Source: Aphelocoma coerulescens (Eukaryota; Chordata; Aves; Passeriformes; Corvidae). From it: a stretch of 64,000 nt of DNA. The notes beneath the pieces were generated by a model. The model worked only from the letters and a program-made list of their open reading frames with translations, ran no database searches and had not been told where the DNA came from. Of this stretch, positions 22,191-34,978 are shown one piece after another. The translations under genes and the position numbers were made by a program. The stretch covers positions 1,648,501 to 1,712,500 of the forward strand of contig NW_027183949.1 in assembly GCF_041296385.1 (NCBI RefSeq). The letters run 5' to 3'. Each line of letters opens with the position of its first letter. Position 1 is the stretch's first letter.

Positions 22191-24688
22191 CTATGGATGA
22201 TGAATATCCTGCAGCCAAGGATCACACGACAGGTCTTCTAATGAGGGCCTGTCCAAGGAGTGCAGGGACAGACACCATCTGATCAGTTCCTTGCAGTCTG
22301 TGGGGAGAAACCAGAAAGCGCCGGTCAGTTGCAGAAGGCTCCTGTCCGCTTTGCCCCACTATTGCCATGCCCAGGCCATGCCATGGGGGCTCCGAGCTGT
22401 GCCTGAACTTTCCCATCCATTCTTTGTTTTGGAGGAGAGCAGGAGAGCGAGGCATGTGCCACCTCCTCGGCAGCTGCCAGAGCGGGATGCTCATGAGCCC
22501 GCTGCTGTCTCCCAGTACTGCTATTCCCCCCGTGCCGCAGGGATGAGCATCCACCTTGAGAGAGCCGTTCTGGGAGCGACAGCTGGCCCCAGCTGATGTT
22601 CCGGCCCTTCGGGAACGGGTGCCGCCCGCAGACCATCTGGTGCAGCACGATGCCCAGGGACCAGACGGTAGCTGCCTCGCCGTAGTACCAGCCAAAATGG
22701 GTCCATTCCGGGGGGCTGTACGCTGGTGTTCCTACGGAATAGAGAGGCACTTCATTAGCGGGATGCTGCCTGCTCCCGGAGCCTCGCCCCAGCATCCCTG
22801 GGCACGCAGGGGCCGCACCGGTGGCACGCGGCATGACCCGCTGCCCTCTCGCCAGCGCCTGTGACTTGTGGACAAACTGGGGGTTGTAAAAGAAGCCACC
22901 GGTGTCACAAGAGGGCAGCGGAAGCCCTGGCAAGGCTCAAGCATTCCATGCAAAGGGAAAACCCGCTCAGTGCCGGGGGTGGGAAAACCATGCCTTCACC
23001 CTCCCTGCCTGCATTGCCCCAAAAAAACATTCTGAAGCCAAGGCAAACAAGGCGAGCTGAGCAGTCCAAGCCGGTTCTTGCCTGCACACCAAACCGGCGG
23101 GTGCACAGCTTCTGGCCCCCCCCCCTCTGCTACCCCCACCCATGGGTGTGTTTTTGTCACACTGGCTGCCCCAGCCCCAGCGCCAGTCCTGGGCAGAGTG
23201 GCTGGCGAAGGCTGCCAGCAGGGCTGGAAGATGGCCCCCCGGCCACCCGCACTCAAAAGCAACTGGGCTGAAAACTCGGTCCCATGACTGGCATCAAAAG
23301 GGAGAATCCCCGCTGCCACAGCCAGGTTGGGCCGCGAGATGCCGGCACCGGGAGCCTACCCTGGTGAGGACTCACCTGCAAAGCTGGTGTAGGCTGTGTC
23401 TTGCAGGTAGGTGCCGCAGCCAAAGTCAATCAATTTGGCCTGGCCCGTGGCCAGGTCAACCAGGATGTTCTCTGGTTTCAGGTCCCTGTGAAGGACCCCG
23501 CAGCTGGTGCAGTGCCGCACGGCCTCCAGGACCTGGCGGAACAGCTCCCGTGCCACCTCCTCTGACAGGAAGCCCCGCGCTCGAATGAAATGGAGCAGGT
23601 CCTGAGACTGCTCCGGCCGCTCCATCACCAGCACCACGTTGCTGGGCAGCTCGAGCCACTCGAGGAGCTGCACCACACCAGGGAAGCCGGTGGACACCTT
23701 GTCCAGCAGCACGACCTCGAGTGGTGCGCTGGTGCCGTTGGGCTGCGGGAGGAGCACGATGCCGTCAGTGGGGCTGATGCCGTGCCAGGGCTCGGGAAGC
23801 CCTCGCCCAGCCCGGGATGCTCTGCGCCCTCCGCTGCCCCCACGCCCGCTCTCCCCCGAGGCGTCCTGGCGCCTTCCACCCTCCCGGGCCTCGGCTCATC
23901 CCCGCCCGTCATGCCCCGCCTTCTCCCGCTGCCCACCACCCCCACCCCATCCCCCCCGCTCACTCACCAGCTCGCCCCAATGACGGATGCGGGTCCGTGG
24001 CACCCATTTGATGGCCACCTGCAAGCCAAGGGGAGCAGCGGGCTGAGCTCGCCGCCCGCCCTGCCGAGCCCCATCCTCCTTCTCCTGCGCCCTCCTTTGC
24101 CCCCCGCCTCCTGCGCCCGCCGCCGGCCCCGCCACTCACCGGGGCGCCGTCCGAGAGCCGCGTGGCCGCGAAGACGCTGCCGAAGCCGCCGCGCCCCAGC
24201 AGCGAACCCTCCAGGTAGCGCTCCCTCAGGCCCTGCAGCGCATTCCCTGCCGGCGAGACGCGGCTGTCAGCGCTCGGCCCGGGGCCAGAAACGGCCGCCG
24301 GGCGCTCCTCAACCGCCCCGGGCCGGGTATCCCCAGATGTTGCCTCTTTCGAAGGGGACACCGGCGGCTCGGGGGCGGGGGCCGCGCTGCCGAGCGGAAG
24401 AGCTCGGACCGGGGAAGACGCCGCGGACGCGGCGGGAGCGGCCGCGCCGTCTGTCTCCTCGGCGGGTCCCGGGAGGAGCCGGGGCCGGGGCCGGGGCCGG
24501 GGCCGGGGCCGGGGCCGGGCCAGCCGGAGCCAGAGGCTAACAGTGCTGCCCAAGAGGCAGGCACTGATGCCCGCCCAGCGGCGCCACCGCCAGTAGGGCA
24601 AGAGCCGGGCGGAGGCGAGACCGCGGCGGGACGCCCGGGGGCGGGGAGGGCGCAGCCCCGCCCGGGGCCGGGGGCGGGCCGGGCGCAT
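22191..24688 (-). CDS. PIM1-like serine/threonine kinase, complete five-exon gene (unit A/B junction)
   Basis: Exons are 24140-24688, 23968-24018, 23376-23742, 22555-22731 and 22191-22297, spliced in phases 0, 0, 1 and 1, giving about 416 residues. The kinase domain has GRGGFG (165-170), VAIK Lys187, alpha-C Glu209, HRD Asp287, DFG Asp306, then [10 protein letters not shown] and VWSLG in exon 4, and LIRWCLSL and DRPSLEDL in exon 5. This is the human PIM1 exon pattern, and all catalytic residues are present, so an active kinase is expected. PIM1 hinge proline 123 is kept but the next proline of ERPEP is Gln. The frame ends at TAG (22191-22193), where mammalian PIM1 has Gln; readable tail codons follow. 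Exon 1 encodes about 155 extra N-terminal residues, rich in Pro, Ala and Arg, with a hydrophobic segment near 38-54 and six PR-coding hexamers. Expression is not shown by sequence. Confidence 0.92.
24481..24521. repeat. GGGGCC hexamer tract, 6 units
   Basis: Six perfect units (24481-24516) plus GGGCC, in the same exon position as in unit A. The kinase N-terminus is ten residues shorter and stays in frame. Confidence 0.98.
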
Positions 24689-25440
24689 GGCCCGGCCTGG
24701 CATGGGGAGAGGGAGGCCGCGGAAGGGGCGGAGGGGGTGGAGCACTGAAGGGAGAGCGGGACAGGGGATGCGGGACACTGGGAGAAGGAGAGGAGGAACA
24801 GGAGAAGGAACGCAGAGGGTCTGGAGAACCGCTGCTCTTGTATTGCTCTTCTGCTGCTGCCGCTGCTGCCGCTGCTGCTGCTGCCGCTGCTGCCGCCGAA
24901 GCGCTGGGAGCGTTGGTCCGCGTGTCCGTGTGTCTGTTGCCCGGGTGTCCGTTTTTGCCCCGCGCGCCCCGCGGCCGAGCCCCGCGCGCCCCGGGCCAGC
25001 ACGGGCCGCTCCGGGGCCGAAGCGGAGTCCCGGAGCATCTCTTCCTCCCGCAGCCGCGCCAAACGCACCGTCTTGTTTAGCTTCTTCTTCACCAGATTGT
25101 AACTCTTCCTTGCGGCAGTCTTGCAACTTGCCCCTGCTGCTGCTGGCTCGCCCCGCGCCGCGGTCTCTTGCTCGCGAGCAACCAAAGCGCTGTCCGCGCT
25201 TTTCGCCTGGAGCAGAGCAAAGTGCTGAATGAGGAGCCTGCCAGCGCCAGGCAGAGGCAGCCCCGTGGGAGGGCAGAGCAGGACGTGAGGAGGGAGACGT
25301 GCAGCCCCTGCGCGGTGCAGCGCTGCTCCCCGGCCGCTCGGCGTGGGCAGTGCGAGCGGCGGGGCCGTGCCCGGCGCGGTGCCCTCGTCGGCAGGGCTGT
25401 TGCTGTTTTCTTGTCCGGTTCCAGGTGAAAATCGGAGACT
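24689..25440 (-). promoter_or_regulatory. CpG-rich 5' flank of the second kinase gene
   Basis: Equivalent to 1652-2400. The CTG/CCG run is at about 24850-24897 and has a slightly different order of CTG and CCG units. A minus-strand open frame continues upstream of the kinase start, but has no splice or start evidence of its own. Confidence 0.6.
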
Positions 25441-28130
25441 GCCGATAGGAGGCTTCAAATAAAAGAATGGAAACACTCTTTTTGCTGAGTTCTGATGCCG
25501 GTCCAATAGAGCAGCTAAGCTCTCAGCTGTTTGCCTCCTCCCTGCCAATCCAGCACTTTCAGCCTGGAACAAAGGCCCTCTCTGCAAAGAAACTGCTGGC
25601 TGGTTTCCCTCTCCTTCTGTTCATTGACACAGGTAGAAAAGCAGACTAGTTTGGATGCTGAGTCTGTCCAAACGGACAGTGAGCTTTGCCATGTGAAGCC
25701 AAGACACGGAGTCTTGAGCCCTGCGACAGTGTCATGGGAATCACCTTTGTTGCTGCTGCTGTCTATTGTCACTGCTGAGGGTGCAGTCCCATGGGAGCAC
25801 ATGCCCTGTCTCTAGAAGCCAGAGCCGAGCAAGGCACTGGGCTCTAAAATCTTCCCTTGGCAGGCTTCTGGGGTCTCCAGCATTGCTTTCAAAGCCAAAC
25901 AGGGAGAAGGCAAGCTGTGTGTAGCTCTTGGTATTGTAGAGTGTCTCAAACTTGCTAAGTCCTAGGTGTTTGAGGTAAGATCAGTTTGGAAGGACTGTGA
26001 GGTAGAACTAGTGCAAGACAGAAAAGGGGAGCATAGAAGGGAAGCAATTAATAGTATACGGGAACATCTTGGGTTGTTTCTTTCCGTTTGCATGTCCCTT
26101 CTGGGAAGCTGTTTTGCTTTTGCAAGAATCTTGTCCACAGTGATGTTTGCTCTTTTCAAGACCCTTTCCTGGAGACCGAGCTGGAGCTCCTGTCACAAGA
26201 TGTGCCATCACATGCAGCTTCTCTTGGCTTGCCACACTGTGCGTGCAGCAGGACTCTTGCAGCAAAGCAGGACCAAGGTTTTGAGAGCTTGACAACTTGT
26301 CCTTTCTCCTCCTGGTGGACTAGCGAGTTGTGCCGTGGGTAAGGTTTTCGTCGTTACTGTTGTAGGCTAAGGAAACAGGAGGAGGGGGTAGCAGCAATTG
26401 TTAGGCTGGCTGAATGGAGAGAAAGAATCTCCGGAGCCTGCAGCCAGAAGTGGAGAGCTGGGGGCTAATCCTTCCAAGCTCTCAGTGGACATCTTGCAAG
26501 TGAGCTGGACTGTGAAAATGGTCTGACAGAGGCAGTTGGTTTCTGAGTTCAGCGTAGATGCTTGCACATCTGGTGCGTTGGTGCTCAAATCGAGAGTGCA
26601 ATCGGTTCACAGGAAGCAGCAGAAGAAGCTGGAGCTCGCCGAGCAGGCGACTGAAAGAATCAGCAAAGGAGAAATGCGGGAAATGACTTGGTGTACCTTG
26701 CCTGGAAGAAGGGTAGTTTTTTTTGAATAATTCCTAATCCGTTCCCTTGGCTTTTGACTTTCCTAACAAGGCCATTTGCATCCCCGATTCAGCACGAAGC
26801 GAGAGGCCCGGGCTTACGGAAGTGCGCCAAAGATTCCTCCGCAGTGACGCTCAGGTGGAAAGAGGAGCGGGGCGCCTGAGCAGCCTCCGGGGAAGCATCC
26901 CGCGAGGTGCAATTTGCGCCGTGCTGGGAGAGGAGCAGGGGGAGAAGGATGGGCCTTGCGTAGCAGCAGCAGCAGCAGCAGCAGCAGCAAGTTTGGGCCG
27001 CAGGACATTGGGCCTGCGCCGCTGCCCCACAATGGGCGGGCGTGTTCCCGGGGCTGCGGCCCTGGCACCGCGTCCGCTGAGCTGCCGACGCTGCGGGAGC
27101 TCCCCGGGCTGGGCTCGGGGTCCCGCTGGGACTGGGCAGCAGGCTGTGCTCTCACTGTGGTCAGCAGCAGCGGGACGTACCTCTGGACATCCACGTCTCC
27201 TGCTGCTGGGAAGAAGCAATGAAGCGAGTGCAGAAGTTCTGCTTCCTCTTTCTCCCGGTGGATTTTTTCGTTTCATTCCACACTCCAGAGGCAATTTCTG
27301 TGCTGGCCTCTGGCAGCTGATTCTATTTCAAGAGCACCAGCAACAGGGCTGTGTTTGAGCGCTGTGAATGTGGCCTGTATGGCTTTCATTCTCCTCGACT
27401 TTTTGCTTATAGACCTGTGAACATTTCAAGATCTGCTAATCAGGATGCCTGCAACAAAGCATCTGAATTCCCCATCAGAAAAGCACTGTGGCTAGCACCG
27501 ATCAAAAGAGGCAATTGCAGTTTTTCAGATAAAATTCAAGTGGCAACCAGAAGAGGGGGAAGAGCAGCCATGATCTGTAATTCCCAAGGCAAATGCAAGA
27601 AAAGCCTCCTGCTGTCACCTGAGGATGAGTGAAACAGTGCTGGGAACAGTGCTGGAACCGGATCCTTTCTTTCTCTGAAGGTTGCATCAGGGCAGCACAG
27701 CCGGGCTCTGAGGAATCAGGTCTGTTTGTGGCTGATTGTGTCTCTAGTCCAGAAATTCACCGGGAAAAACCTCTTGGGAAGCCGAGGCACAAGCAGGTGG
27801 GAAGGGGCTGGCGCTGCTGCTGCTCTTGGCCGGGAGCCCCGGCTGTGCCGGTACAGGGCCCACTGCGCGGTGGCTCCTGCTGCTGCCAGAGCTGGGCGGG
27901 TCTCAGGGACCGGGAATGGACACGGGGGACAGCAAAGGCTGTGGGGGGCTGCAGCGATGTTCACACATGGGCCAGCGCCAGCACAGAGCTTCAGCCCCGC
28001 AATTATCCCAGAGGGAAATGCTGGGGAAAGGCTCCATTTCAGCTTTCCTTTACTCATCACTGTGAAGTGACCAAAATAAAAGGAGAACAAGCAGAGCCCG
28101 ATCTCTTCTCCTTCGGAAGGAGTCCCATGC
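25440..28130. other. No gene recognised; unit B equivalent of 2400-5090
   Basis: Co-linear with 2400-5090. The AGC run (26962-26988) also has nine units, in contrast to the variable GGGGCC tract nearby. Confidence 0.6.
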
Positions 28131-28132
28131 CT

Positions 28133-28441
28133 TGGGCTGTGAGAGGCCATGAGGGGCTGTGAAGGGCTGTGAGGTGCCATGAGGGTTTGTTAGGGGCTGT
28201 GAAGGGTCATGAGGAGTCGTGAGGGGCCGTGAGGGGCCGTGAGGGGCCATGAGGGGCCATGAGGTGCTGTGAGGGGCCATGAGAGATTGTTAGGGGCTGT
28301 GAAGGGTCATGAGGGGCCATGAACTGTGAGGGACTGTGAGCTGCCATGAGGGGCCCTGGGGAGCTGTGAGGGGCACCGAGGGGTCATGAGGGGCTGTGAG
28401 GGGCCTTGAGGGGCCATAAGGGTCTCTTAGAGGCTGTTGGA
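28133..28441. repeat. Minisatellite, 10-11 bp units (unit B)
   Basis: Same array as 5094-5392, about one unit longer, with small changes in unit order. Confidence 0.92.
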
Positions 28442-28446
28442 GGCCA

Positions 28447-28769
28447 GGCGCCTCATGGAACCAAGGGTCAGTTATGACACTGTGCAAGCAAGGAGATCAT
28501 GGTTGACAGTACAGAACTTCATGGAACCACAGGCCCATTGTTACACAGCAGGGCCGCAGAAGCAAGGAGATCATTGTGACACTACACGACCTCATGGAAT
28601 CAAGGCGTCCATGTTACGCTACTGAACCTCATGGAGCCAAGGGTCCATTGTGACACTGCGGACCCAAGGAGACTGTTGCTGACAGAACGAAAGTTCATGG
28701 AACCAAAAGTCCATTGTGACATCGTGGGGCCTCATGGAAGCGTGGAGACCATTATGACACTTTGTTACT
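28447..28769. repeat. About 38-bp minisatellite, first block (unit B)
   Basis: Counterpart of 5398-5720, with only scattered substitutions. Confidence 0.88.
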
Positions 28770-29592
28770 ATCCGATTTACACCCAGAAGGGCAAAGAAAA
28801 CAAAATCTCTGAGTATAAAAAGGAAAGAACTTTGAAGGTTCAAAATATTCCCAGAGACGAGATTAAAACCAAACGAGATTAAATGTTGGTGCCAAAAAAA
28901 TGGGTATCTGTTTATCTAATGGTAAGAGAGGCAAAGAGAAAGAAGGAGAAAAGTAGAGAAGAGTTAGAAAAAGCCAAGGTTACTCTAAAAGCATAGGATA
29001 AGTCACCACCACACTGTGCTACCTTTGTTGCTGCTGAGACAGGGTGGGGGAAGTGGAGAAGTTTTTGCCTTTTTTTTTCCTGCTGTTTGAAGCGTCTTAT
29101 CTGCCTCTTCCCATCTCTGGAGCAGTTTGGCTGGAAAGCGGCGGCCCGTCCTCCGAGATGCAGGCTCCATGCTTGCAGCTGAACCTCGGTCCGCCTGGGA
29201 CGAAGGAGCAGGGGTAGGGGTTGCACAGCTCACTCGGGATTTCAGTCCAGGGTGAAGGATTGGGGGGTTCTCCCCAGGCGGGCGGCGTCGGCTCCCGGAG
29301 GCCTCAGGGTGTCTCGTGGCTGGCGGTGGTGGTGGTGTGGGGAAAGGCAAAGGGCAGGGATTCTACCTTTCGCTTTCGCCTCCACATTTTGCACCAGTTT
29401 TGCCTTCCTTTTTATGGGCCTCCAGGCGGGCTATGCACGGCCCGTACGGCACGTAGTTTCCAGGCGTTCAAAAGTGATTATGATAAGCAGCCATAATGAC
29501 GAAGCACTTTTGAAGCCTTTCTGGTGCTGAGCAGTGATAATGACAAAGCATTTTTTGGAGCCTTTCTCCTATGATTAGGCTCTTGCACACTT

Positions 29593-30458
29593 CAGAACCA
29601 AGGGGCCATTGTGACACCGCAGGGCCTTGTATAACCAAGGGGTCATTGTAGCACGGCAGGGCCTCGTGGAATCAAGGGGATCGCAGTGACACTGTGGGGC
29701 TCCATGAGGCCACGGGGCCATTCTGACTGTGTGGAAGCAAGGATACCATTGTTACGCTACGGGGCATCACGGAACCAAGGAGGCCATTGTGAAGCAGCGG
29801 GGGAACCCGCTGAGACTATTATGACACTTCAAGGCCTTGTGACACCGAAGGGCCATTGTGGAACTGCAGGGCCTCGTGGAACCAATGAGACCATTGTGAC
29901 ATCACAGGGCCTCATGGGAGCCAGGGGCCATTGTGACACAGCCAGGCCTCATAGAACCAAGGGGCCCTTGGGACACTGCGTGGCACCATGGGGCCAAGGA
30001 GACCACTGTGACACTACAGGGCATCACGGAACTAAGAACTACGTAACAGTAAGAGGCCCAATGGAATCAAGGGGCCATTGTGACACCACAGGGCCTCATA
30101 GAACCAAGGAAACCATTGTGACACTGCAAGGTCTCATGGAAGCAAAGGGCCAGTGTGACACAGCCAGGCCTTGTGGAACCAAGGGGCCACTGTGATCCTG
30201 GGGAGCCCAATAGAACCAAGGAGCCATTGTGACACTGCAGGACCTTATGGAATCATGGAGACCACTGTGACACTCTGTGACCTCATGGAACCAGTGGGCC
30301 ATAGTGTTATTTTGCAGCCCCATGGAAGCAAGGAAACCGTTTGGACACAGCAAGGCCTCATGGAAGCAAGGGGCCTTTGTGCCGCTGTAGAGCCAAGGAG
30401 ACCACTGTGATATTGCTGGGCCTCAGGGGAACAAAATTGTGATGCTGCAGGGCCCCAA
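29593..30458. repeat. About 38-bp minisatellite, main block (unit B)
   Basis: Counterpart of 6545-7410, with scattered substitutions and the same unit order. Confidence 0.92.
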
Positions 30459-30487
30459 GGATCCAAAGAACATGGAACAGGACTGGT

Positions 30488-31592
30488 TGGCTTGGCCTCC
30501 TGGGGCCACCTGCCTGGTCCGGCTGACCTTGGCATGTTGAGGGTTGCTTCTCATCTGCCCCTGAAATGCTGGAGTTCCTTGCTTTCCTTTCTGTGGGAAA
30601 GAACTGTCCTTCTCCTCCAGGGACCCATGGCTGAAATTAGGATTCTACCTCCAAATTTGATTCTATCCGAGGATTGTTCCCATGTGAAACCTGCCAGGAC
30701 AGACAGCTCAGGCTGGCCTTGGCCTCTTAGGGGCCACCTCTCATCTGCCTTCAAAACACGGGGTGGGGGGCTGTGCTTTTCTTCCCATGGAAAAAAACAT
30801 CTTTCAAGTCCAGCCATCCATGGCCAAAACTGGGAATCCACCTCTGAAATTCCATCTATCCAAGGAATAGCTCCCAGACAAAAGCTGCCAGGAATGTCCA
30901 GCTTCCCTTGCATTCCTGAGGGCCACCTCTCATCTGCCTTCAAAACACGGGGTGGGGGGCTGTGCTTTTCTTCCCATGGAAAAAAACGTCTTTCAAGTCC
31001 AGCCATCCATGGCCAAAACTGGGAATCCACCTCTGAAATTCCATCTATCCAAGGAATAGCTCCCAGACAAAAGCTGCCAGGAATGTCCAGCTTCCCTTGC
31101 ATTCCTGAGGGCCAGCTCTCATCTGCCTTTGAAACACTGGGGCTCCTCACTTTTCTGCCAATGGAAAAGAACTGTCCTTCTTGGCCAGACATCCATGGAC
31201 AAAACTGGGATTTGGCCTCCCAAATTCCCTCTATCCAAGGATCGCTCCAAGACAAAAGCTGCCAAGACAAACAGGTCTGGCTGGCCTTGGCCTCCTTGAG
31301 CCACCACTAATCAGCCTTTGAAACCCTGGGGCTCTGCCCTTTCCTTCCTGGGGAGAAGAGCTGTCATTCCGGTCCAGGCACCCACAGCTGAAATGGAACT
31401 CCACCTCCAAAACTCCCCATATGTCCAAGGGTTGCTTTCAGACAGAAGCTGCAAGGACAGACAGGTCTGGCTTGCCTTGGCCTCTGGTGGCTGCCTCTCA
31501 TCTGCCTTCAAAACACTGGGGTTCTGTGGTTTCCTTCCTGTAGAAAAGAACCGACCTTCTTGTCCAGGTGCCCGTGGCCTCAAGCACATGAT
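30488..31592. repeat. About 190-bp tandem array, six units (one extra)
   Basis: It has the five units of unit A plus an almost perfect extra copy of the second one: two near-identical 189-bp units start at about 30732 and 30921. Because 189 is a multiple of three, a minus-strand frame (30551-31270) stays open across the duplication and shows the same 63-residue block twice. Confidence 0.95.
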
Positions 31593-34528
31593 CACTACAT
31601 AGGGACAAAGGGGCTCTGTGCTCAGTGGAGTGGAGCCTGAGGACAGTGGAGGAGAGTCCTGGGAGGGCTTGAAGGGTGGTTTCAGAGATGGTGGATCCTT
31701 TTGACATAGTAGAGAACAGCCGGCAAAAGAAAGAATTAATGCAAAGGGCAGGTGGGGAGGTCCAGACTGGACACAAGGAGAAAGGAATTTCTCTCCCAGG
31801 GCAGTGCTGTGGTGCCACGTGTCCCCCAGAAGGAGTCTGGAGCAGCCCAAGGCTTTGCGTGCCAAGGCAGAGCCAGGCAGGCCGCAGAGCCATCAGCAAA
31901 GGAAGGGGCCGGTGAGGTGGGGCAGCCGGGGGGATGAGGACAGCCTGCAGGGACAGAGACACAGGGCACGGACACTGTAGGACAGCCTGGGCCGGAGAGG
32001 GCAGAGGGATGTGCAGAAGCTGCAAGGCCCTGACAGAGGCAACTTCTGCAGCACTTTGGCCAGGGCTGCTGTCCCTGCCCCTGGGGCCAGTTGGGAGACA
32101 AGTGACCCTTGCAGCCCTGGGGCCTCATTGCCTCTTTTTTGCTGCTCAGCAGCATGGCAGGGGCCACCCCATGGTCCTGCCCTTGGCATTGCACATGCCC
32201 ACATCCCAGTGCCCCGGGAAGAGTCCCGAGCAATGAGGGAGGGACAGGATCTGCCTTTCCGGCAGCTGGGGCACTGCCTGCAGCCAGCCCGGGCACGGCA
32301 CAGAGGCACAGAGGGGTTCCATCAGTTAGGGCTGGGAAGATGCTGACAAGTGACCGGGGGAGAATCATTCCCAGCCCTTGACACAGGAAGCCTCTGGCTG
32401 CAGGACAAAGCAGCTGCAGTTCCTGAAATGATCTCCTCAAGCTGGAACATACCACTGACTGTGGATTCAGGAAGTACATTCTCTGAGTATCCCTGGTGTA
32501 GAACATGAGGACATGCTCAGGGCTTAGGCTCAGTCCAGTAATATTTCCAAGACAAGCCTTTCTATAAAGATGAAATTTCCTGAGAGTGTTTTCCGTTTCC
32601 TACTCTTGCGGAATGGGAGGGGGGGAAGTGATAAAGGAATTCTTCATTTTTAAGAGTCCCTAAGGCATGGGAAGTGTAACTTGAGTGCTCTGCAGGAGTT
32701 TCCTAAAGTGCTTTCAAGGCACTCCTCTGCCCACGGAGAGCACCGGCATCACCTTTGCTGGACCCGCCAGGCTTAGTCTGACCTGTCCTTTCTCCCACCT
32801 GCAAACAGAACCTGTCCCCAGCCAGTGCCCTGCAAACAGGCAGGTTTCTGTAGGGCCAAGGAGAGTGCACAGAGATATGGGGTCTGTGAGTGCTGGCAGG
32901 AAGAGATCAGGCACAGGGAAACATCTCCAGGAGGAAGATCTTCAGCAAGCAGAGAGAAGATCAGGCAATGAGAGAAAACAAAAGGCAGAAATGTTGTGGC
33001 ACGGAGAGCTTAGAGACCTCCACAGGATGCCCTCGAGTGCAGCCCCTCCCTCTGAACAAGCCCCCTCCCCTCCTCTCTCCCTCAGCCAAGCCTCTGCCCT
33101 CAGGGCCGGGGCTCCAAGGCGTGAAGCCCCTCCTGTGCAGGCAGAGCTGCAGCAGAGCTGTGGGGCAGCTCTGCGGTCCCGGGCCCAGTTCCCTCTGCAG
33201 AGCACAGGGCCGGGAGCATCTGCCTGGCACTGGGGGGCTCTGGGAGGGGGCACAGCTGGCTCAGCTGGCTCAGGGTGACGCTGGCCCCAGTGCCCGGCTG
33301 TGGGCAATGCAGCCAGGGAAGGAGCTCCATCTCCCTACATCCAATGCCATCATTAGGACACTTGGCTTTCTTCTTGAGGATTCCCCCTAAGCTCGGAGCT
33401 TCCCTCCAGGACGCAAACAGGTCGTGTAGCATCTTTGTGTTACCTGAAAGCCCCACAGTGAGACACAGAAGTTTGATGATGGACAAAGTGCTGTTGGGTT
33501 GGTGCAATGAGCCATGTGTGTATTTGGCTACCAATGTGGGGCTGAGACCTCGAGAAGGGGGTGGACATTTGATGGGCTGTGGTGGATCGATCTGCTCTCA
33601 GCAGTGTTGGGATGGTTTCTAAGGGAAATATGGGAGGGTGATTATCCTCTGTCTGACAAGGGTGAAAGCCCAGAGGATCTTGGAACAGGACAGAGTGACA
33701 GAGCACCTCCCCTCACTCTCCACTCACCGCCTTGCCTCACAGAACTCGCTCTATTCTCCCCGAGGGCAGCAGCAATGCTGAGTGTTTCTGACATCCAAAA
33801 CCAGTCAGCCGGGGAGATGAAGAGGAGCTGTAAAAACCTCTAGAACACTTTAACAGCTTTTGCCATTCCTGTTCTTGGGCCCTGGGAGTGCCCTTGTGTT
33901 AGCTGGGGTTTCAAAGTGTAACACCAGGACAGGTGGCTGTCCCCCTCCCACTTCTGCACAGCAAGGCTGAATTATAAAACCCCCCGGAGCAATTGCCCTG
34001 AAACTCATGTCGCACGCAGCCAGCACCAAGCAGGGCTGCGGCTGGAGCTGAAGGAAGATCTGCTAGAAAAACAGAAGGGTGTTGTCGGTGATGGAACACG
34101 GACTTCGCCGGCCGCATGCAAAGCCAAATTTCCTCGCACGAGTCCCATCTTTATATACTGTTCCAAACCCACAGTTCAGCAGCTACAAACTTCAGCTTCT
34201 AAGGTTATATGTTTTACATCTCCAAGGGTTACAGATTACCATCTCCTCGCCCAATCTCCCGTTAACTATCCTACTCTTTGTCTCGCCTCTTGCTCTTTGT
34301 CTCGCCTCCTGCCAGACGCGGCCCCGGCCCGCCCCGTCTCTCGTCTCTCGCAAGGCCCCAGGCCAGCCAAAGCCGTTCTCCGTGGCGACACTCTGAATCC
34401 CCATAAGGTGTCAGTGTGTGACAGGAGAAGCATTTGTGGGACATGGCTTTGATTTGGCTGAGAGCCGTTTCCCTTAAGCTGTCACTGACTTTTCTCCATG
34501 AACAGGTCCCCATGTCCACACACAGCCA

Positions 34529-34945
34529 ATGTCCAACAGCAGCTCCATCAGCCCCTTTCTCCTGCTGCCATTGGCAGACACGCGGCAGCTGCAGCTCCTG
34601 CACTTCAGTCTCTTCCTGGGCATCTCCCTGGCTGCCCTCCTGGGCAGCGGCCTCATCATCAGCGCCGGAGCCTGCGGCCAGCACCTGCACAGCCCCATGT
34701 TCTTCTTCCTGCTGACCCTTGCCCTCACCGACCTGGGCTCCATCTGCACCACTGTCCCCAAAGCCATGCACAATTCCATTTTGGGACACCACAACCACCT
34801 CCTACGCAGGAGGTGCTGCACAGCCCCTTTCTCTTTCCCTTTCTCCTTCTCTCTTTCTCCTTCTCTTTCTCTTTCTCCTTCTCTTTCTCTTTCTCTTTCT
34901 CTTTCTCTTTCTCTTTCTCTTTCTCTTTCTCTTTCTCTTTCTCTT

Positions 34946-34978
<33 letters not shown>

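Larger units (their letters stand above)
1..23068. repeat. Macrosatellite unit A (about 23.07 kb)
   Basis: The first base corresponds to 23069 and 46315, where the same sequence starts again and runs co-linearly in the same orientation. The phase of the unit is arbitrary, because the window opens inside an intron of the kinase gene. Unit A differs from B by occasional substitutions, by a GGGGCC tract five hexamers longer, and by lacking one 189-bp unit of the tandem array near 7.7 kb. Confidence 0.97.
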
